From Hallerella sp964397425 (GTDB lineage Bacteria > Fibrobacterota > Fibrobacteria > Fibrobacterales > Fibrobacteraceae): a DNA stretch of 64,000 nt. Below are positions 55,132-61,504 of the stretch, piece by piece (position 1 is the first letter of the stretch; each line of letters opens with the position of its first letter). The notes beneath the pieces are model-generated. The model made no database searches and was not told the origin of the DNA. It was given only the letters and a program-made list of their open reading frames with translations. The stretch is from NCBI GenBank assembly GCA_964397425.1, contig CAYNID010000001.1, positions 434,001 through 498,000 on the forward strand, in the 5' to 3' direction. The position numbers and the translations under genes were made by a program.

Positions 55132-57309
55132 TCAGGATTTTGACTGGGCGGCGTTCTGGAACAGGGCGAACACGCGCGGGGCGAGTTCCGTTTTGGGGTT
55201 TACGGATTTTTCGGCGGAAAGGCTTTTGACGTCGATGGGTTCCATGACGGTCGAGCGGACTTGAACCTTTCCGGCGGATTTCCGGGATTCCCACGTGTTC
55301 CGGGAACCTTGGATGTAAATCGGCAAAATGATGGCGTCTAAATCGGCTGCCAGCCGGAACGCTCCGCTTTTGAACGCGTGCACGGCTCCATCCTTGCTGC
55401 GCGTCCCCTCGGGAAAGATGAAGACGTGGGGAGCTTCGTTCGAAGATTCTATCCGCTTTTTCAATTCGACGCCTGCCCGCGGATTTTTCCGGTCCAAAAA
55501 GACGCAGTGCAATTGTTTCATCCAGAAATTCAAAAAGGGAATGTAAGTCAGGGTCTTTTTCGCCATGAAACCGATGGTTCTGCCCAGGGTCAAAAAGACG
55601 ATGGGAATGTCGAAATAGGACTGGTGATTTCCGACGACGACGACGGGGCGGCTCCAGTCAACACGGGAAAGCGCGGACTGGTTTTCGATGTCTATCTGGA
55701 CGCGGAGAACGCGGAAGCAGAACCTGGTGAAGGTTTGTACCCGGAATTCCACCCAGGCGGAAATCGATTTGCGCAGAAAAAGGCAGCGGAAAAGGAACGG
55801 GGGCATGGCGAACAGCATGTAACCCAAAATCAGGACGATGGCGCGAATCTTGAACAAGAACAGTGGCATGGTCGATTTCTCCGGAAGCGGATGCTCTAGG
55901 AATTTGAGAAAGCGTGACGGCTTGAATTCGGTTAATCGGCCTTTCCAAAACCGGCGTTTGCAATATAGCAAAATGAGGCACGCCTCTGCGCGGGTCACTC
56001 CCACGTAAAACAGGCGTTTTTCTTCTTCGAGCTGCCGTTTCCGCTCTTTTCGGGAACCTTCGCATTCGCCGGGGGTCAGGGATTCGGCGAGGCCCGCGTA
56101 AAAAACGACTGTGTATTGGAGACCTTTTGAACCGTGGACGGTTTCAATGTGTACGCCGGGGATTTCCGGCGTTTCGGCGTCTTCTGCGCGGAAAATGGGA
56201 ATGCGGAAACTGTCCAGCGCTTCTTCGTAATAAAGGCGCTGCCGGTTGTAGCGGACCAAAATGGCGAAATGGGTGTAATCCAAATCATACGCTTCGCGCA
56301 ATTCGCGGATTTTCGAAACGATTCGGAGGATTTCCGTCTGCGGATTCTCGCTAGTCCAAAGTTCCGGCGTTCTGTTCTCGGCAAATAACGGCGCGTTCGA
56401 GCGGTTGCCTGCCCGCAGCGTCTTGCGGAGGAGAAGCGGCTTGCTTTCAAAAATCCGGTTGGCGAGGTAAAGGACCTGGGGGACGGAACGGTAATTCCAT
56501 TCGAGGCGCAACAGCGTGGACCGGGGAAAGTCCCTGCAAAAGCGGAAGACGTTGCCGATATCCGCGCCGCGGAATCCGTAAATGGCCTGGTCGTCGTCTC
56601 CAACGGCGAAAAGGTTCCGGTTTTCGCCGAGGATGGCGCGCACGAGCTTGTATTGCGACGGGTTGATGTCTTGGTATTCGTCGACAAGGACTTCCCGGTA
56701 GCGCTGCTGAATTTCTGCCCGCACGTCGGCATTTCGCAAAATCAGGCTGGTCGACAGGTAAATGAGGTCTTCGAAAACGATTTTTCCCGAATTCAAAACG
56801 CCGTTCCGGATGGGCGAGAGTTTGCGGACGAGACCGGGGGGAAGTTCCGGGTTGAAAAGCTCATCGCGCGGGAGCTTCTCCGGGGAAATCCGGTGCTCCA
56901 CCAGCGCGCAGGCGAAATGTTCTCCGGCGTTTTCCGAGGGGCGCGGCGCTTTGTGAAATCCGGCCAGTTCCCATCCGAATTTTTCGCCGAACTTTTCGCG
57001 GAGAATCGCATAGGCCAGCGAATGGAACGTGCTCAGTCGGATATTGGCTGCGGGGAACAGCTTTTGGACGCGCTCCCGCATTTCGGCAGCCGCCTTGGCG
57101 GTGAAGGTCAGCGCGAGCAGGGATTCGGGCACGGCTCCTTGTAAAATCCGCCACTGAATCCGGCGGGTGAGCACGGAGGTCTTTCCGGAGCCTGCGGCGG
57201 CGAGAATCAACAAGGGACCGTCTTTTTGATGGTTGAAGAGGACGGCGCGCCTCTGGTCGCTGTTGAGACCGTGCAAAATCTGAAATTCCATTTCGCTTCT
57301 GGTGTCCAT
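55132..57309 (-). CDS. fusion of a UvrD-type SF1 helicase with a PlsC-type acyltransferase
   Basis: 725 residues from ATG 57309 (AAGGA 5 bases upstream; an in-frame start at 57441 would add 44 weakly conserved residues). Residues 1-480 are a compact UvrD/PcrA-like helicase: AAGSGKT (38-44), VDEYQD, GDDDQAIYGFRGAD, VHGSKGLQ and FYVGVTRAE. From residue 481 (ATG 55869) it continues without a stop into a 1-acylglycerol-3-phosphate acyltransferase: hydrophobic N-terminus, NHQSYFD (H-x4-D) and FPEGTRSKDG. GGAG lies 9 bases before ATG 55869, so the acyltransferase may also be made separately. Likely two genes merged by loss of a stop; both active-site sets look intact. Confidence 0.85.
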   Translation of the reverse strand: MDTRSEMEFQILHGLNSDQRRAVLFNHQKDGPLLILAAAGSGKTSVLTRRIQWRILQGAVPESLLALTFTAKAAAEMRERVQKLFPAANIRLSTFHSLAYAILREKFGEKFGWELAGFHKAPRPSENAGEHFACALVEHRISPEKLPRDELFNPELPPGLVRKLSPIRNGVLNSGKIVFEDLIYLSTSLILRNADVRAEIQQRYREVLVDEYQDINPSQYKLVRAILGENRNLFAVGDDDQAIYGFRGADIGNVFRFCRDFPRSTLLRLEWNYRSVPQVLYLANRIFESKPLLLRKTLRAGNRSNAPLFAENRTPELWTSENPQTEILRIVSKIRELREAYDLDYTHFAILVRYNRQRLYYEEALDSFRIPIFRAEDAETPEIPGVHIETVHGSKGLQYTVVFYAGLAESLTPGECEGSRKERKRQLEEEKRLFYVGVTRAEACLILLYCKRRFWKGRLTEFKPSRFLKFLEHPLPEKSTMPLFLFKIRAIVLILGYMLFAMPPFLFRCLFLRKSISAWVEFRVQTFTRFCFRVLRVQIDIENQSALSRVDWSRPVVVVGNHQSYFDIPIVFLTLGRTIGFMAKKTLTYIPFLNFWMKQLHCVFLDRKNPRAGVELKKRIESSNEAPHVFIFPEGTRSKDGAVHAFKSGAFRLAADLDAIILPIYIQGSRNTWESRKSAGKVQVRSTVMEPIDVKSLSAEKSVNPKTELAPRVFALFQNAAQSKS

Positions 57310-57657
57310 GGGCATCCTTTGAAAAGTGTCTAGGGAATAGACGTTTTGTGGGCGGAAAAGAAGAAGCTTTTTTTTGCTGGGCAGATTTTTTTTGCCGGGT
57401 ATAAGTTTGAATGTGGATTTTTGGCAAGGGGTTTTCGCCAAAATATCTGTGGATAGATTGTGATTTTGACTGGAATATGCACGGGTGTGTTTGGGGCATT
57501 GTTTGGGCTGTAATTGCCCATAAAAAGGATTCCCCTTAAATTTGGCAAATATCGCCGTTTTCCGCTTTTTTTGAAAAATTTTCGCCCTTTTGGGCTGTTT
57601 TAGTTAAATTGCAGGGCGAAAATAGGGAAAAACTTTTTGGTGTGTCTTTAGGTCGAA
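57310..57657. other. AT-rich region upstream of dnaA, possible origin-proximal segment
   Basis: 348 bases between divergent helicase-PlsC and dnaA. It is T-rich, holds one DnaA-box-like site at 57448-57456 and a 10-base inverted repeat ATTTTCGCCC (57578-57587) / GGGCGAAAAT (57614-57623). Only one box-like site was found, so calling this oriC is not justified. Confidence 0.45.
57448..57456 (-). promoter_or_regulatory. DnaA-box-like site
   Basis: TGTGGATAG, the complement of CTATCCACA, one base from the TTATCCACA consensus. Confidence 0.45.
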
Positions 57658-59097
57658 ATGTCGATAGATAATGTGATCCGTTTGTCAGAAGTTCAGCGGG
57701 ACCTGTGGTCCTCTGTTCTCGCTTGTTTGCGCAATACACTTTCTTCTGCCGCGGTCGAGATGTGGTTCGGGAACATTCGACTGGACTCGGTGGAAGGGGA
57801 TTGTGCGAAGTTGGTCGCAGCGAACGATCTGGTGGTCACATGGATCAATGGGCACTTCCAAGAGGCCCTGCTCGACGCGCTCCGTAAAGTTTCGGAGGGC
57901 GTTTCCCGGTACGAAATTTCCGTTGCCGCCAAAAGCCAGCCCGCACCCGTCCTTTCCCTGTCGTCTCCAGAAACGCCTTCGGTCGTACGAAAGCCGAAAT
58001 TCAGCCGGGAAGAGCGTGAAAATGCGCTGACTCTGGCGTCTTTTTATCCGGGATATTCTTTTGACACCTTTGTCGAGGGCGAATCGAACCAGCTGGCGTT
58101 GACCATGTGCCGCACCATTGCCGAAAATCCGCGGGAATGTACGATGAATCCGTTTTTCCTTTTTGGAAAAACGGGAGTCGGAAAAACCCACCTGCTCCAG
58201 TCGATTGGCCGTTACGCTATCAAATACGGAACCGCGCCCCGGGTCGTTTTCCAGACGGCGGAACGTTTTCTGAAAGACTTCATGTTGACGCAGACATCGG
58301 CGTCGCGAGAAGACCGCGCCGAGGCGTTCTCGAAATTGCGCTACACCTACGAAGAACCGCAGCTGTTGCTTTTGGACGATATCCAAGTTCTGGCGGGAAT
58401 TGGCCGCGGAGCGACGGAAAAGGCTCTGTTCGACGTGTTGCAAAAGCGTGTTTCCGAGGGGCGGCAAACCGTTTTTTGCGCCGACAGGCGTCCTTCCGAA
58501 ATTCCCAATCTGTACGAGGGATTTTCCCGGTTCGATTCGAACGTCGTTGCCGTGAACACGCCCGACTTGAAGACCCGTTTGAACATTTTCCGCAAAAAAG
58601 CCAAAGATTTGCAAATCCCGGAAGAAGAGCGTGAACGCATCTTTCATTGGGCGGCGACCCATCAGCAGGGGAATGTCCGTGAAATCGAAGGCATCGTGAC
58701 AAAGCTGTTCGCCTACCAGGATCTGCTGGGAGTGAACTTGACTCTGGAATCCTTCAAGGAACTCTGCGGTTCCTGCAACATCGCGTCGTCCGCGGAAATG
58801 TCGGACCGGCAGCTTCCGACCATCCAGTCCATTAAAGAAGTCGTCGCCCTTTCGTATAAAATTTCGGTGGAATCTCTCCGGGCGAACACCCGGGTCCAGT
58901 CGATTTCGTATCCGCGGAAAGTGGCGATGTACCTTTGCCGCGAATTGACAAAAGAATCCCTTTCGAACATCGGATTCCATTTTGGGCGGGACTATTCGAC
59001 GGTCATTGCAAATATCAAGTCGGTCGAACGCGAAATGCGCCGTGAACCGGAATTTGCCGAAAAAGTCGAAAAATTGAAGGAATCGTTTTCCATTTGA
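57658..59097 (+). CDS. dnaA: chromosomal replication initiator DnaA
   Basis: 479 residues. Domain I about 10-90, linker 91-120, AAA+ domain III with Walker A FGKTGVGKTHLL (GKTGVGKT 170-177) and Walker B LLLLDDIQVLAG. Box VII-like SRFDSNVV follows. Domain IV, the DNA-binding part, has FHFGRDYSTVIANIKSVE. The Walker A and domain IV blocks differ from the commonest forms (usually GGVGLGKT and GRDHTTV). No dnaN follows; minor-pilin genes do. A terminator lies just after the stop. Confidence 0.94.
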   Translation: MSIDNVIRLSEVQRDLWSSVLACLRNTLSSAAVEMWFGNIRLDSVEGDCAKLVAANDLVVTWINGHFQEALLDALRKVSEGVSRYEISVAAKSQPAPVLSLSSPETPSVVRKPKFSREERENALTLASFYPGYSFDTFVEGESNQLALTMCRTIAENPRECTMNPFFLFGKTGVGKTHLLQSIGRYAIKYGTAPRVVFQTAERFLKDFMLTQTSASREDRAEAFSKLRYTYEEPQLLLLDDIQVLAGIGRGATEKALFDVLQKRVSEGRQTVFCADRRPSEIPNLYEGFSRFDSNVVAVNTPDLKTRLNIFRKKAKDLQIPEEERERIFHWAATHQQGNVREIEGIVTKLFAYQDLLGVNLTLESFKELCGSCNIASSAEMSDRQLPTIQSIKEVVALSYKISVESLRANTRVQSISYPRKVAMYLCRELTKESLSNIGFHFGRDYSTVIANIKSVEREMRREPEFAEKVEKLKESFSI

Positions 59098-59102
59098 TGT
59101 TT

Positions 59103-59128
59103 AAAACGGTCAAAAAAGCCGTTTTTTA
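59103..59128 (+). terminator. terminator after dnaA
   Basis: Arms AAAACGG/CCGTTTT, 9-base loop, T run, starting 6 bases past the stop. Confidence 0.8.
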
Positions 59129-59184
59129 CCTTTCCCTGTTTCCTTTTTTTTACGCTAAAGCGCGGAATTGTATAAATTTATAGC

Positions 59185-59709
59185 GTGGAAAAAAGTGTTC
59201 TGGCAAAATGCGGTTATACGCTTGTTGAAGTCCTGACTGTCGTTGCGATGATTGGGATTCTTTCGGCTATGGGCTATGGCGGTTTGCAGGGCGCCATTGC
59301 GAACAGTCGCGTCAAGGATGCCGCCTTTAATTTGGCCGCTTACGCAGAATCGACAGCCAACCGGGCGCGGCAACTCAACGATACGCTCTGCGTCAAAAAG
59401 AAAACGGACAAAATGCTCGTGACGTATCGGTCGAGCTGTGCGAACTCGGATTCCGGGGATCCCATCGACAGTTTGGAAATGGTCGTGGGGGTTTCCCTGG
59501 TGGACGCTTCGGTCGAGGGCTTGCCCGGGGAAAACTGGGCTGCCGGCGCGGACTTTATTCCCCGATTCGGCCTTTCGGCGATGCCATTTGAAGGTTACTG
59601 GGCGGCGAAATACGGGAATGAAGATCTTTACGGAGCCGCGGTCAAGGAAAAAATGAAAAATGCGATTCTCCCCCAAAAAGGTTCTTCTGGCGGATTCAGC
59701 GATTTGTGA
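59185..59709 (+). CDS. FimT/GspH-like minor prepilin
   Basis: 174 residues from a GTG. Prepilin cleavage site KCG/YTLVEVLTVVAMIGIL, with Glu at +5 and a hydrophobic helix, marks a type IV pilin-like protein; +1 is Tyr instead of Phe. Two Cys further on could form a disulphide. First of four such genes in a row (FimT/GspH, PilV, PilW, PilX order), typical of minor pilins that prime pilus assembly. No Shine-Dalgarno; TATAAA at 59171-59176 ends 8 bases before the start. Confidence 0.82.
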   Translation: MEKSVLAKCGYTLVEVLTVVAMIGILSAMGYGGLQGAIANSRVKDAAFNLAAYAESTANRARQLNDTLCVKKKTDKMLVTYRSSCANSDSGDPIDSLEMVVGVSLVDASVEGLPGENWAAGADFIPRFGLSAMPFEGYWAAKYGNEDLYGAAVKEKMKNAILPQKGSSGGFSDL

Positions 59710-59716
59710 GGCTCCC

Positions 59717-60175
59717 ATGGATCTGGCGTTCAAGAATAAAATGAAAAAGGGAATCGGCATCATGGAAGTGCTTGTCGCGATTGCCGTTTTGGGATTCTTG
59801 TATTTGGCGGTGAACAATTTGCAATCCGGCAACCGCGAAACGCTGCTGCGCATCCGCGGACGGGACGGAGCAGTCGAAGTCGCCCAGCAGGTGATAGATT
59901 CGCTCAGCCGCGTGGGATTGACCTCGCTGCAGGATACGGTGAAAATCGAAGACATTCCGCGGACATGGCGGGGGCAGCCCGGCCTGATTTCGCACGATAT
60001 GACGGTCCTTTACGACGCCGTTATCGCCGTCTCTCCGGATTCCGCTTTCACCGCGACGGATTCTTCGGAATACGACAAAGTTTCCCATGTGTATGCCAAA
60101 CGGATTGATGTGACTGTTTCGTGGCCATTTAAAAGTTCGACGCAGTCCATTCAAATATCGAGGATTCTCCGATGA
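59717..60175 (+). CDS. PilV-like minor prepilin
   Basis: 152 residues from ATG 59717, with GAGG 5 bases upstream. MKKGIGIMEVLVAIAVLGFL carries the cleavage Gly and Glu at +5. The rest (QSGNRETLLRIR then VTVSWPFKSSTQSIQISRIL) fits PilV/GspI-like proteins. Starts 7 bases after the FimT-like gene and overlaps the next start (ATGA). Confidence 0.8.
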   Translation: MDLAFKNKMKKGIGIMEVLVAIAVLGFLYLAVNNLQSGNRETLLRIRGRDGAVEVAQQVIDSLSRVGLTSLQDTVKIEDIPRTWRGQPGLISHDMTVLYDAVIAVSPDSAFTATDSSEYDKVSHVYAKRIDVTVSWPFKSSTQSIQISRILR

Positions 60176-61494
60176 AAAAGAGCGGCTTCACGTTGATGGA
60201 ACTGGTTGTTTACATCGCGATGATAGGCATCGTGGTTTTGATTGCTGGCGAGGCCTTTTCGAACAGCACCAAGTTCCGCGTGCGCACCCAGAACATGCTC
60301 AAAGCGTCGGAAGAAGCGGCGAATGTGGCGGCGATTTTCCGGGACGACGTTTCGCAAATGGGGGCGAAGAGTTCAAAAGAAGAGTCTGCCATGGCGACTG
60401 CAGATGTGTTTTACGTGGCGAATGTGGATAAAATTTACATGGATCCGTTCAATGCGGACAAATCCCAGGCGGATTCTTCTTCGTTTTTGATTGAAAACGA
60501 CAGCGCGCTCACGTTTCGCCGGATGCGTTATGACCATGACGGTTCTTTTGTCTCCATCGAAGAAGTTTCGTGGTATGTCGAAAATGAAACGCTTTACCGC
60601 ACGTGCAAAGTCCTAGAAAAAAGTCCCGGTTATTCTTTTGCCGCGGACGATCCCTGCTCCAAATCAGACGATCCGGAAGCGGTGGAAATGGCGACGGGCG
60701 TGGAACGTTTCCAGGTGCTGCCCGGACTTCCCATCATTCGGACGAATGCCGCGTCTGCCGATTTCAAAACGGTCCAGATGTTCCCTCCCGAAGGCACGGA
60801 AGAATTTGACTTTGCGGGGCGCTATGGCGAAACGGATTACCTGATGACGCAAATTGGAAAAGGCGGAAAGTCGGTGAAAATTTCGGGATTTACGACCAAT
60901 TACGATGCGGAATCGGGAGAAATTGTCGCCGGCGGTAAAAAGGTGAACCAGATTTTTGCAACGACAAATACGGGAAGTGCCGCCAGTTGGAAACAGCAGT
61001 GCGCTCAGGATGACAATCATTTTACGTTCATTCCGGGCGTTTTGTACGAAATTTCCTTTGAACTGGAAGCGCTGAACGATGAAATGCGCACCTTTGTTCC
61101 CGGACGCGACCACATGGCTGTCGGATTTCGCCTGGTGAACGGAAAGCGGCCTGCCGCCATTGACGACTTCATGTTTTATCCGCCGACAGGCGATGAATCC
61201 ACGGCGGCGCGGAAAATGCGCTTTACGGTTCCCGATACGGTGAAAAACGCCTGTCTGGCCTTTACATTTGCCAGCTATTCTCCGATGATGGCGAAAGGCT
61301 CGATGAACATCGGGCATTTGACGCTCAAACGGGTGGCGCAATTCGGCTATGAATTTGATGCAACGAAAGAATTGAAAGTGGCGGACAAACAAAACGTGAA
61401 AGCGCTGCAGTTGTCGTTAATCATCAACAGGCGAAACGAAACGGGGAACGATTCGATTATCGTGCCGGTTCCCAGCAACGGTCCCAGGGACTGA
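60172..61494 (+). CDS. PilW-like minor prepilin
   Basis: 440 residues, longer than typical PilW. Cleavage site SG/FTLMELVVYIAMIGIV with Glu at +5. After the helix comes EEAANVAAIFRDDVSQM, the usual PilW/GspJ block. A large C-terminal beta-rich region (about 200-440) has no family I recognise and may be an added adhesive domain. Ends 10 bases before the PilX-like gene. Confidence 0.8.
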   Translation: MKKSGFTLMELVVYIAMIGIVVLIAGEAFSNSTKFRVRTQNMLKASEEAANVAAIFRDDVSQMGAKSSKEESAMATADVFYVANVDKIYMDPFNADKSQADSSSFLIENDSALTFRRMRYDHDGSFVSIEEVSWYVENETLYRTCKVLEKSPGYSFAADDPCSKSDDPEAVEMATGVERFQVLPGLPIIRTNAASADFKTVQMFPPEGTEEFDFAGRYGETDYLMTQIGKGGKSVKISGFTTNYDAESGEIVAGGKKVNQIFATTNTGSAASWKQQCAQDDNHFTFIPGVLYEISFELEALNDEMRTFVPGRDHMAVGFRLVNGKRPAAIDDFMFYPPTGDESTAARKMRFTVPDTVKNACLAFTFASYSPMMAKGSMNIGHLTLKRVAQFGYEFDATKELKVADKQNVKALQLSLIINRRNETGNDSIIVPVPSNGPRD

Positions 61495-61504
61495 GCGAGG
61501 CTTT

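Noticed and set aside
57310..57657. Replication origin
   Set aside because: Only one DnaA-box-like site and no unwinding-element repeats were found; not enough for oriC.
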